From an uncultured Prevotella sp. (GTDB lineage: Bacteria; Bacteroidota; Bacteroidia; Bacteroidales; Bacteroidaceae): DNA of 64,000 nucleotides. Below the pieces are notes generated by a model, which ran no database searches, was not told the origin of the DNA, and worked only from the letters and a program-made list of their open reading frames with translations. Made by a program: the position numbers and the translations under genes. The stretch spans positions 3,287-67,286 of the forward strand of contig CAJOIX010000002.1 in assembly GCA_905234815.1 (NCBI GenBank). The letters are read 5' to 3'. Numbering within the stretch: the stretch's first letter is position 1; every line of letters starts with the position of its first letter. Shown here one piece after another: positions 49,326 to 58,463 of the stretch.

Positions 49326-50013
49326 TTTTCTAAATGCCGCATTCTTCTTCGTTTGTCTATTGGCGAGTATTATTCAAGCCAAGGGACAAACGAAAGAAGA
49401 ACTGCGCGCATCACTCAAACAAGCCACCGAACGTCTGGCTTTCCATCCAGATTCTGTGGAACTACGCTTGGAAAAAGCTTCGTTCAACATGTTACTGGAG
49501 CAATACAATTACGCTAAAGAAGAGTACGATTATCTGCTTCAACGGAATCCTAATCTTTTTGCAGCACACTTTTTTCGCGCCTATGCAAACGAGAAAATGG
49601 GACGTTATTCATTTGCTCGAATCGACTATGAGCAAGCCATTATGCTGCAACCCGATCATTTTGAAGCCAAACTTGGATTGGCTATTCTTCTTAACAAGAT
49701 GAAACATTATACCGAAGCTATGGACCGAATCAACCAGCTTCTGCAGCAATATCCTGAAAAAGCCGAAGCATATGCTACACGCGCCGGCTTTGAGAAAGAA
49801 AGAGAATACTGGGAATTAGCACTTTATGACTTCACGATAGCCACACAATTAGATCCCAATAACAAAGACTATCACATCAACCGCCTTGAATTACTGTATC
49901 GTTTAAATCAGCAATCAGAGATACCTGCTGAGGAAAAAGCACTAAGATCCTTGGGAATACCCAAACCTGCTATAGATCAAATAAAAGAACAAGCTAAACA
50001 CAGACGCAGTTAA
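49315..50013 (+). CDS. Secreted TPR protein (start revised to MRNNFL, overlapping ndk end)
   Basis: MRNNFLNAAFFFVCLLASIIQAKGQ signal; several TPR motifs. Confidence 0.8.
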   Translation: MRNNFLNAAFFFVCLLASIIQAKGQTKEELRASLKQATERLAFHPDSVELRLEKASFNMLLEQYNYAKEEYDYLLQRNPNLFAAHFFRAYANEKMGRYSFARIDYEQAIMLQPDHFEAKLGLAILLNKMKHYTEAMDRINQLLQQYPEKAEAYATRAGFEKEREYWELALYDFTIATQLDPNNKDYHINRLELLYRLNQQSEIPAEEKALRSLGIPKPAIDQIKEQAKHRRS

Positions 50014-50198
50014 ATTATTTGCGTGCTATTGTGTTTGCATTTCCACACTTTACTTTTTGTCTCAAAGCAATATTCTTTCTGCACGGCAGCATCAATTAAT
50101 TTCACATGACCTATAACCTCATTCGCATTGCAAGACCCATTTAATTCATAATGGTGATTATGATAAATGACGTTTTTGATTTATATAAAAAACCTCTC

Positions 50199-51689
50199 CT
50201 ATATTTGAGTCTGCTGCCGATAACGGTAAAAGATAAAAGTGATAGAAGAAATGATGATATAGCAAGCTACACATTCTATCAGATTTAACTGAATAGACTC
50301 GATACTCGCGCACGGCAAATTAGATATTTTTTGTACGCAAAAAAGCATAGTTGCAGCGAATTTATTCACAAGCATAGTTGTAAAGAAACGAGCATCAGTA
50401 ACTATCCAGCAACAACAACTCAACAGCAAAAAATATGATAAAGGGATAATAATAATATTTGTGAGTAAAAAATAAACGGAGAAACGTTCGAAGTAAAACA
50501 TGACCAACGGTGCTGTTAGAATTTGTGCAGCCAACGAAACTGACATCATACCGTAAGTCCAGTCAATAATTTTGATTTTTTTCACAGTTTTAGGGAGCAG
50601 ATTGTAAAAGAACGGTTGGTAGATGAATATGCTCAAAACGGCTAAAAAAGAAAGTTGGAAACCTATATCCCAAAGAGCCAATGGATTTGCAACAAGAATT
50701 ACTATTGCACAGAAAGATAATGTATTATAAGATAATGATTTACGTTGAATAACCCGAGCTATTTCAGCGACCGTTATCATTAAAGTTGCACGGATGATTG
50801 AGACAGGAAGCCCAACCAAAAATGCGAATGCCCATAACGATGCAATAATGATGGCTGCACTGACCATCCGGAGTCGCCTTTGGGGTAAAATCAGCACCAG
50901 AAAAAAATAGAGAATACCTAAGTGCAGCCCTGACAAGGCCAAAATATGCGAGGCACCTGCAATGGAAAACTCCTCACGAATTTCTTTCGACAATGCACTC
51001 CGTTCGCCCAGTGAAATTGCTGCAACCAAAGGTACAATTTGCTCGTCAAGCAAAAGGTGCATGTTATGAACAATACGCTGGCGTCGCTTCAGTAATTCAA
51101 TCTTCAGCTTTGTCCATTTCGACAGATGACTATAATCTACTCGTGCTTTTTTCCATGCAGTGTCGTGAATGAATGTTTGACCAGAGATACCTTGTGTGAG
51201 CAACCAAAGGGAATAATTGAAATTACTGTTACTTTGAACATTAAGCGGTTTTTCAAGGGTTGAACTAACAATGATACCGTCTCCTACGGACAAACGTTGA
51301 TAGCGGCATGTGATAGTATCCCGTAATATGGTGGCACGGACAGTTATGGGAGTGTTTTGAGATGTAATCAGCAGATTAAAGTGCACCACTCTACCCCGTT
51401 CCGTTGGCTGAGAAAGCAACACTCCTTCGTAAACAATATCGTCAGAGGGAAATTTAGGCTGCAAACGAATAAGTTCTCTTTGTGTAAGCCACCCGCCTAA
51501 ACAAAAGATTCCAATCAGTAGTGCTATCGATTGTACACTTATTCTCCGCCAAAGAAAATAAATAACTATGGATAAGACGATTGCCGCAAGCCAAATCCTC
51601 TCCCCTATCCAATTCATTGTGTAATAACCCACGATGATACCAAGAATGAATACGATGCATACTCGGACAAGAGGATTTAATTGCCACAT
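50199..51689 (-). CDS. comEC: ComEC/Rec2-family membrane protein lacking a metallo-beta-lactamase domain
   Basis: AAISLGERSALSKEIREEFSIAGASHILALSGLHLGILY; GLPVSIIRATLMI; DIGFQLSFLAVLSIFIY. Confidence 0.93.
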   Translation of the reverse strand: MWQLNPLVRVCIVFILGIIVGYYTMNWIGERIWLAAIVLSIVIYFLWRRISVQSIALLIGIFCLGGWLTQRELIRLQPKFPSDDIVYEGVLLSQPTERGRVVHFNLLITSQNTPITVRATILRDTITCRYQRLSVGDGIIVSSTLEKPLNVQSNSNFNYSLWLLTQGISGQTFIHDTAWKKARVDYSHLSKWTKLKIELLKRRQRIVHNMHLLLDEQIVPLVAAISLGERSALSKEIREEFSIAGASHILALSGLHLGILYFFLVLILPQRRLRMVSAAIIIASLWAFAFLVGLPVSIIRATLMITVAEIARVIQRKSLSYNTLSFCAIVILVANPLALWDIGFQLSFLAVLSIFIYQPFFYNLLPKTVKKIKIIDWTYGMMSVSLAAQILTAPLVMFYFERFSVYFLLTNIIIIPLSYFLLLSCCCWIVTDARFFTTMLVNKFAATMLFCVQKISNLPCASIESIQLNLIECVACYIIISSITFIFYRYRQQTQI

Positions 51690-51726
51690 GGGGTAAGGTG
51701 TGTTAGCCTGAAGGTGTCAAGAGAGA

Positions 51727-52959
51727 CTAAAATGAATAGGAAAATCCCAACGAGGTGTATTCCTTCAACTGCCAGTATGTTTTACCATCTTGGCGCGTTG
51801 CATTATCGTCAAAGCGTGGATATACGAAGATGTTGGCCGATATAAATCTGTTGAACTTAAAGGAAAATGTATTTTCCCATTCAAGTTCAGACCGTTTGTA
51901 GGTGGTATATCCATAGAGCCGTGTCTTCCAGGAGATATTGTCGGAGAATTTCCAAAGCAGTTCAATGGTCACCTGCGAACCTTTATCTAAAAGCGTATGC
52001 TTTCCTTCGTCCAAGCCATAGCGGGGTCCCAACTCCGTACGATTTACATATCGGAAATTGAAAGCCAATGGTGCCAAATGTACATTACCCGTAAGTCGGC
52101 TCTTGAGAGCTTCTACTGAGTAATCCATACCCAAAGAGATATTTAAGTTCAAGGGCGACATGAAATCGGAATAAACATAAGCATCATTATTCTTGTAACC
52201 GCGAGTAAACTGTGTATAGCCAATAAACTGGAGCGTATAATACCAACGTTTAGTTGCTTGCAATCCAAATTTTGAAGTCAATCGAATAAGGTCCTCGGTG
52301 GTTTTGAATTGATGTAAGGAATCTGTACGTGAGGTCTGGAATCCAAGTTTCAGCTCCAGGGTATTATCCCATTTTACTTTTTGCTTATTGTTATAATTGG
52401 CAGAGAAAGTGGCTGATCCTACCATAGAATAACTCGATTCGCCCCCCTTATACCAGTTGGATGATATGTAGTTTTGCAGGAATTGCAAGTAGTAATCACC
52501 GCCATAAGTCCAAAAGTTTGGTTTTTTTATCTCTACAACCGGCATCACTGCGATGGGTTCAGACGGTAATCCGGGCGCATCTGTCAGGTTATCCATCTCT
52601 TTTTTAACTACAGATGGTTCTTCTTCTGGCAGTACAGGCGAAAGGATTTTTTCAGCAGGCACAAAACGAAAGACATGTTCGGGATGATTCAGAAAGAATT
52701 CTACCATTTGCCGACTGTGGTCTTGCATCATATCAGACGATGCCGATAGTGAAAAGAATTTTTCCAAGTCGCTACCCCTCATGATTGGCAATAATGAGTT
52801 GATTGTCCAAGGCGACTGATTTCGCCCAATTAGCGACGGTCTAATAGCAGATAAAGAATCGGAATATTGCTGGATTCTTATGCTTATAGAATCTTGTGCA
52901 TGTACCGAATAAGGGCAAATCAATGCTATAATAAATAATGTCCTAACTATAATTCTCAT
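51727..52959 (-). CDS. DUF3078 outer membrane protein
   Basis: NFWTYGGDYYLQFLQNYISSNWYKGGESSYSMVGSATFSANYNNKQKVKWDNTLELKLGFQTSRTD. Confidence 0.87.
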   Translation of the reverse strand: MRIIVRTLFIIALICPYSVHAQDSISIRIQQYSDSLSAIRPSLIGRNQSPWTINSLLPIMRGSDLEKFFSLSASSDMMQDHSRQMVEFFLNHPEHVFRFVPAEKILSPVLPEEEPSVVKKEMDNLTDAPGLPSEPIAVMPVVEIKKPNFWTYGGDYYLQFLQNYISSNWYKGGESSYSMVGSATFSANYNNKQKVKWDNTLELKLGFQTSRTDSLHQFKTTEDLIRLTSKFGLQATKRWYYTLQFIGYTQFTRGYKNNDAYVYSDFMSPLNLNISLGMDYSVEALKSRLTGNVHLAPLAFNFRYVNRTELGPRYGLDEGKHTLLDKGSQVTIELLWKFSDNISWKTRLYGYTTYKRSELEWENTFSFKFNRFISANIFVYPRFDDNATRQDGKTYWQLKEYTSLGFSYSF

Positions 52960-52992
52960 CTCGTTTCTTTGCTTTTATCCTGAATGTATTGT

Positions 52993-54021
52993 TTAAATAC
53001 TCAATTTCCGTTGCAGCGACTTGCTTACAGCTAATACATGACGACCTTGTTTTTGCAAATCATTGCGCATGGCATGAACTTCGTTCAAGAATACTGATGC
53101 TGCTGTTTGCAGAGCGTTCGGGCGCCGCAACCGTTTATTGGCTTTACCATTGACGATTACGCGTATGCCTTTATTAACAACTTCCACCACAATATCACGT
53201 CCTGCCCAGACTGGATCACCATCATAATGAATCACGCCTTCAGTGCTGCGATGCACCACAAGCCGCTTGGTTCTAAATGTATGTATAAAGGAACTTTTGT
53301 CCAAAGTTTTGTTAAACATTTCGATGCTAATCTGTGGAGCATCAATGAGTTTAAACGGTTCCATCACAATCACATCAAGCAGTCCGTCGCTCATAGAAGC
53401 CTGCGGGGCAATATAAGCGTTGTTTCCATATTGCGAGGCGTTGGCACAGGAAACCAAGAAGGCCTTATAGCGCTGTGTGCCACTCGCATCTGTAATTTCG
53501 TAAGTCTCTGGTTGATAGCGTAATCCTTCTTTGAGGATTTGTTCCAGATAAGTCACAGGACCGCGCTTACCTGCCTCTGAAAATTTCTGACTTACGAAAG
53601 CATCAAAACCCATGCCGCAAGTACAGAAGAATGGATGTCCATCAATAAGTCCATAGTCAAGTTCGTGCACTTCGAAAGCATTGATGACATCTAAAGCTTT
53701 CTTGACAGAAAGAGGTAAAAAAAGATGGCGTGCCAATCCGTTTCCAGAACCGCATGGTACTATTCCCAATGCTGTTTGCGTACCAATAAGTCCTCGTGCA
53801 GTTTCATTTACAGTTCCATCACCTCCTACTGCCACAACAGCGTCCACGCCGTTACGAGCAGCCATTGTTGCCAAATCGGACGCATGCCCAGCATGAGTGG
53901 TAAAAGTAATATCGAATTCGAACTTCTCGACATCGACAGATTTCTCCAACAATGGCATAAGAGCCTGTTTGTCGGATGTACCAGAATGGGGATTGACTAT
54001 AAACAGTAACTTCTTTTTCAT
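52993..54021 (-). CDS. Diacylglycerol kinase-like lipid kinase (YegS/DgkB family)
   Basis: FIVNPHSGTSDKQALMP; VAVGGDGTVNETARGL; GIVPCGSGNGLARHL. Confidence 0.94.
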   Translation of the reverse strand: MKKKLLFIVNPHSGTSDKQALMPLLEKSVDVEKFEFDITFTTHAGHASDLATMAARNGVDAVVAVGGDGTVNETARGLIGTQTALGIVPCGSGNGLARHLFLPLSVKKALDVINAFEVHELDYGLIDGHPFFCTCGMGFDAFVSQKFSEAGKRGPVTYLEQILKEGLRYQPETYEITDASGTQRYKAFLVSCANASQYGNNAYIAPQASMSDGLLDVIVMEPFKLIDAPQISIEMFNKTLDKSSFIHTFRTKRLVVHRSTEGVIHYDGDPVWAGRDIVVEVVNKGIRVIVNGKANKRLRRPNALQTAASVFLNEVHAMRNDLQKQGRHVLAVSKSLQRKLSI

Positions 54022-54055
54022 TACCTCACCAATCGTCCTGTATATTTACACATAG

Positions 54056-54102
54056 TCCCTCTGCTGATACTGGTTCGGAAGAATCAAGTCTGAGCAGAGG
54101 GA
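54056..54102. other. Intergenic hairpin with perfect 10-bp stem
   Basis: TCCCTCTGCT (54056-54065) / AGCAGAGGGA (54093-54102), no T-tract. Confidence 0.65.
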
Positions 54103-54133
54103 TTTAGCGTTATAATTCAAACTTCAAATGCAA

Positions 54134-54520
54134 TTAGAAAGGCAGATCATCGGCCTGTTCTTCTGCTGGCGCTGCATCTTGAGGTGGGAAGGGAGCCTGC
54201 TCAGGAGCGGCCTGTGTAGGAGCTGCGGCGGCAGCTGGTTGTGCGGCGTTCAAATCAACCTGACGCACATCAAAGGCACGGATATCTGTGTACCAACGAC
54301 CTTGATATTCTCGAGCATCAATATCAAAGGACACATTCACAACCTGGCCTAACTGTATATTAAAACGGGCAAGACGATCAGAACCAAACACGCGAAAAAC
54401 CATCTTGCGGGGATAAGCATCCAGTGTCTCAATAACGAAATCCTGTGCTTCCCATTCGCCACGGGCTGATACACCACTACGTTTTTCCAATGCAGCAATA
54501 ACTTTTCCTTGTAATTCCAT
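54134..54520 (-). CDS. DUF3127 domain protein (SSB-like)
   Basis: MELQGKVIAALEKRSGVSARGEWEAQDFVIET...; Ala/Pro/Gln-rich acidic tail ending DDLPF. Confidence 0.9.
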   Translation of the reverse strand: MELQGKVIAALEKRSGVSARGEWEAQDFVIETLDAYPRKMVFRVFGSDRLARFNIQLGQVVNVSFDIDAREYQGRWYTDIRAFDVRQVDLNAAQPAAAAAPTQAAPEQAPFPPQDAAPAEEQADDLPF

Positions 54521-54630
54521 TTTTTGAAATCTCTAAAGATTGAACATTTTCTTTTCGTCTGCGAAATTAGTAAAAACTTCAAAATTGCTAAAGTTTTCAT
54601 CCTTTTTTTTGTTGTATCTCGAGAAATTTG

Positions 54631-54638
54631 TACTTTTG
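54631..54638 (+). promoter_or_regulatory. -7 element TACTTTTG with -33 TTTG (54608-54611) for dnaN
   Basis: 19-nt spacing; 45 nt upstream of dnaN ATG. Confidence 0.65.
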
Positions 54639-54683
54639 TAGCATTGAAAAATAATCGAAAAAATACAATAAAAACAATCAACA

Positions 54684-55808
54684 ATGAGATTTACAGTATC
54701 CAGTACTGCTTTGAGCAGTAAATTACAGGCACTCTCTAAGGTCATCAACAGCAAAAATTCTATGCCCATTTTGGAGTGTTTCCTTTTCGAAATCAACGGT
54801 CAGCAGCTTTCGATGACAGCCAGCGATGGTGAGAATGTGATGAAAAGCACAATTGCTCTTGACGCTGCCGATGCTGATGCACGCTTTGCTGTGCCCAGTG
54901 CAACTGTACTTGAAGCCATGCGCGAACTTCCAGAGCAGCCGTTGCAGTTTGATGTTGATTTAAACAGCAAGAATATCATCATCCATTACCAAAATGGTGT
55001 ATATAATTTCACTGCCCAAAACGCAGACGAATATCCCCTTGTGCAACCTATTTCTGGAGATTCCCGCACCATTAATCTCTCCTGTGAATTACTGAGCGAG
55101 AACCTCAACCGCACACTATTCGCAACTGGTCAGGATGAATTACGCCCGGTGATGAATGGTGTATATTTTGACTTGACCTCTGAAGGTCTGGCCATCGTAG
55201 CCAGCGATGGTCACAAACTGGTTCGCAACATTAATTTCAACATTAAGACCGACCAGCCCGCTGCCTTCATTCTTCCTAAGAAACCCGCTACTCTACTCAA
55301 GAATATTCTGGGAAAAGAGGCTGGCGATGTAACCATTCAGTTCAACGAACGGAATGTAGAAATAACCTTCACTGATACAGTTCTGAACAGCCGACTCATC
55401 GAAGGTCGCTATCCCAACTATAATTCAGTGATTCCGAAAAACAATCCCAACCGCCTGACCATTGATCGTAAGGTATTCATCAGCGCTCTACGCCGTGTAC
55501 TACCATTCGCCAGTGAAAGTTCTCAGCAGATACGTCTGACGTTAGAAATGGGATTGATGAAATTATCTTCACAAGACATCGACTTTTCAACCAGCGCAGA
55601 AGAGAAACTTACCTGCGACTATACAGGACAGAACATGAGTATTGGCTTCAAGGGAAGCTCACTCACAGAAATTCTCACCAATCTCGATTGCGAAAACGTT
55701 GATTTGCTACTGGCTGATCCAAGTCGTGCTGGCATCATCGTTCCTTCTCAGCAAAAGGAAGGTGAAGATGTGCTGATGCTCATCATGCCAATGTTGCTCA
55801 ACGACTAA
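54684..55808 (+). CDS. dnaN: DNA polymerase III beta subunit (sliding clamp)
   Basis: MRFTVSSTALSSKLQALSKVINSKNSMPILECFLFE; ATDGHKLV-type SDGHKLVR; terminal LIMPMLLND. Confidence 0.97.
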   Translation: MRFTVSSTALSSKLQALSKVINSKNSMPILECFLFEINGQQLSMTASDGENVMKSTIALDAADADARFAVPSATVLEAMRELPEQPLQFDVDLNSKNIIIHYQNGVYNFTAQNADEYPLVQPISGDSRTINLSCELLSENLNRTLFATGQDELRPVMNGVYFDLTSEGLAIVASDGHKLVRNINFNIKTDQPAAFILPKKPATLLKNILGKEAGDVTIQFNERNVEITFTDTVLNSRLIEGRYPNYNSVIPKNNPNRLTIDRKVFISALRRVLPFASESSQQIRLTLEMGLMKLSSQDIDFSTSAEEKLTCDYTGQNMSIGFKGSSLTEILTNLDCENVDLLLADPSRAGIIVPSQQKEGEDVLMLIMPMLLND

Positions 55809-55830
55809 TAATAATCATTGTAAACACAAT

Positions 55831-55872
55831 AAAGCCCTCGTAGTTTTTTGCAAGAAAAGCTACGGGGCTTAT
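55831..55872 (+). terminator. Intrinsic terminator after dnaN
   Basis: AAGCCCTCGTAG...CTACGGGGCTT hairpin followed by ATTTT. Confidence 0.75.
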
Positions 55873-55879
55873 TTTCAAT

Positions 55880-56779
55880 ATGAAAAAGCTCCTTACACTG
55901 ATATTACTATTTCTAACGCTCGGTGCAAATGCACAGGAGCTACAGGCTCGTGTGACCATCAACCACAGCCAGATTCAAGGCACAGACGTCTCTATTTTCG
56001 ATAATCTGCAAGAGACGCTGGAACAGTTTCTCAATGATCAGCAATGGACCAATCTCCAGTTTCGACAGAACGAACGCATCAATTGTTCGTTCAATATCAC
56101 TGTGACCAAATACGATCAGAGCAACAATTTGTTCACGTGTAAGGCGCTTATACAAGCCAATCGCCCAGTTTACAATGCCGCATACACCACCGCAATCTAC
56201 AACAACACTGATAACGATTTCAATTTTGAATTCACACAGTTCCAGCAGTTGGCCTTCAACGAAGAAACTGTAGATAATCAACTCACTGCCCTACTGGCCT
56301 ATTATGCTTATCTTATCATTGGACTTGATTTGGAAACCTTTGCACCAATGGGTGGGGAAGAATGCTTATTGCGATGCTACAACATTGCCAACAATGCACA
56401 AAGTCTGAACTTCACTGGGTGGAAATCGTTCGATGACAACAGAAATCGGTATGCCATTATTAACGATTATCTCGATACTGGCATGGAACCCTTTCGTCGT
56501 CTTCAATATAACTACTACCGATTGGGACTTGATGAAATGGCGAATAATGTTGAACGCGGACGAACCAATATCTCTACTACATTGGAAGAAGACTTGAAAC
56601 AATGTCACGAAAATCGTCCTTTGTCGCTTCTGCCGCAAATATGGACAGACTATAAACGTGATGAACTGGCCAATATCTATAAAGGCAAAGGCACACAGAA
56701 AGAAAAAGAAACAGTCTACGAAATACTCTTTTCCATCAATGCCAGTCAAAGCAACGCATGGGATCAAATAAAACAATGA
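55880..56779 (+). CDS. DUF4835 family secreted protein
   Basis: QELQARVTINHSQIQGTDVSIFDNLQETLEQFLNDQQWTN; AYYAYLIIGLDLETFAPMGGE. Confidence 0.93.
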   Translation: MKKLLTLILLFLTLGANAQELQARVTINHSQIQGTDVSIFDNLQETLEQFLNDQQWTNLQFRQNERINCSFNITVTKYDQSNNLFTCKALIQANRPVYNAAYTTAIYNNTDNDFNFEFTQFQQLAFNEETVDNQLTALLAYYAYLIIGLDLETFAPMGGEECLLRCYNIANNAQSLNFTGWKSFDDNRNRYAIINDYLDTGMEPFRRLQYNYYRLGLDEMANNVERGRTNISTTLEEDLKQCHENRPLSLLPQIWTDYKRDELANIYKGKGTQKEKETVYEILFSINASQSNAWDQIKQ

Positions 56780-56783
56780 ACCA

Positions 56784-58442
56784 ATGCTGACCGAACTAAC
56801 CATACAAAATTATACCATTATTGACAGTTTGAATGTAAACTTTCATAATGGCTTTTCCGTTATCACCGGCGAAACCGGAGCCGGCAAGAGTATTATTTTA
56901 GGTGCTATCGGCTTACTTACTGGCAACAGAGCTGATCCTAAAACACTCCGCAATCCTGAGAAGAAATGCATTGTGGAGGCGATTTTTGACATCCGCCAGA
57001 ATCCGCTTCTCGATTTTTTTCAAACAAATGAGATAGATACAGATGGCGAAGAATGTATCCTCCGTCGTGAAATTCTCCCAAGTGGCAAGTCGCGTTCATT
57101 CATCAACGATACTCCCGTAGGACTTTCCCAGATGAAGGAGCTTACGGCACACCTTATCGACATTCATTCGCAACATCAAAACTTACTTCTTGAAACGGAA
57201 GATTTTCAGCTCAGTGTGCTCGACACCGTGGCCAACAATCAAGAATTGCTTGTACGTTACCGCACTGCTTATGCCAACATGAAACAAGCAGAGCAACAAT
57301 TAAACGCAGCAAAACAAGAGATTGAGGCAACACGCGAACAGGAAGATTTTTTACGTTTCCAATTTAACGAACTCTCCAATGCACATCTGCAAGAAGGTGA
57401 AGAAGATGACTTGATTGAATCAATAAATACGCTCAGCCACTCTGAAGAAATTAAGGAAGGGCTCTATCATGCATCGCAATTACTTTCTTCCGAACAAGGA
57501 GTTGTCAGCCAACTGAAGCAAATCGATGTCCATCTTAATCGAGTTTCATCCGTTTATCCAGCCTTATCTGAATTGCCCGAGCGTATCAATTCTTTACTCA
57601 TTGAAAGTAAAGATATTTCATCAGAGGTGTCGGCGCATTTAGAAAAGATTGATTTCGACCCTGCTGAACTCGACAAGATGCAAATCCGCCTGGATCAGTT
57701 ACAATCACTCAAGCAAAAATATAAAGTCGATACAATCGGTGAACTTATCACCCAACTTTCAACGCTTAACACTCAGCTATCAGCACTTACCGACAGCTCG
57801 GCACATTTAGAAGACCTTGAGTCTGCTGTCGCAGATAGTAAAAAGGAATGCTTGACGATTGCATCCAACTTGACGAAATTACGCCAAGACGCTGCCCGCA
57901 TGGTGGAAGAAAGAATGAAGAAAGACCTACAAGCCTTAGGTATGCCTAAAGTGCAATTCCAGGTTCAGCTCTCCCCCATCCTCTCAGGTCTGTCGTCTAA
58001 GGGTTCAGATGCTGTTGAGTATCTCTTCAGTGCTAACACCACACCCCTGCTCCCCATCAGTCAAATCGCATCGGGCGGCGAAATAGCTCGAGTGATGCTC
58101 TGCTTGAAAGCGCTTCTGAGTGAAACACATGGTCAACCTACCATCATCTTTGATGAGATAGACACGGGTGTCAGTGGTGCCATTGCCGAACGCATGGCAT
58201 TCATCATGGACAACATGGGCAAGGCAGGACGCCAAGTCATCTCCATCACACACCTGCCTCAAATTGCCGCCAGAGGTCTTCATCACTACCGTGTAGAAAA
58301 GCACGATACCGCTGATGGAACAAATAGTAACATGAAAGAATTAAACAAAGAAGAACGCATTCACGAACTCGCTCAAATGCTCAGTGGAGTGAACATCACT
58401 GAAGCTGCCACTTTGCAAGCCCAAGAACTTCTCAAAAATTAA
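56784..58442 (+). CDS. recN: DNA repair protein RecN
   Basis: MLTELTIQNYTIIDSLNVNFHNGFSVITGETGAGKSIILGAIGLLTG; IFDEIDTGVSGAIAERMA; ITHLPQIAARG. Confidence 0.97.
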   Translation: MLTELTIQNYTIIDSLNVNFHNGFSVITGETGAGKSIILGAIGLLTGNRADPKTLRNPEKKCIVEAIFDIRQNPLLDFFQTNEIDTDGEECILRREILPSGKSRSFINDTPVGLSQMKELTAHLIDIHSQHQNLLLETEDFQLSVLDTVANNQELLVRYRTAYANMKQAEQQLNAAKQEIEATREQEDFLRFQFNELSNAHLQEGEEDDLIESINTLSHSEEIKEGLYHASQLLSSEQGVVSQLKQIDVHLNRVSSVYPALSELPERINSLLIESKDISSEVSAHLEKIDFDPAELDKMQIRLDQLQSLKQKYKVDTIGELITQLSTLNTQLSALTDSSAHLEDLESAVADSKKECLTIASNLTKLRQDAARMVEERMKKDLQALGMPKVQFQVQLSPILSGLSSKGSDAVEYLFSANTTPLLPISQIASGGEIARVMLCLKALLSETHGQPTIIFDEIDTGVSGAIAERMAFIMDNMGKAGRQVISITHLPQIAARGLHHYRVEKHDTADGTNSNMKELNKEERIHELAQMLSGVNITEAATLQAQELLKN

Positions 58443-58463
58443 TTAGATTAAAATACCCGAAAG

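Noticed and set aside
50340-50410. AAAGCATAGTT and CAAGCATAGTT resembling the 22-bp repeat core
   Set aside because: Inside comEC coding sequence, not in 22-bp register and only half the palindrome
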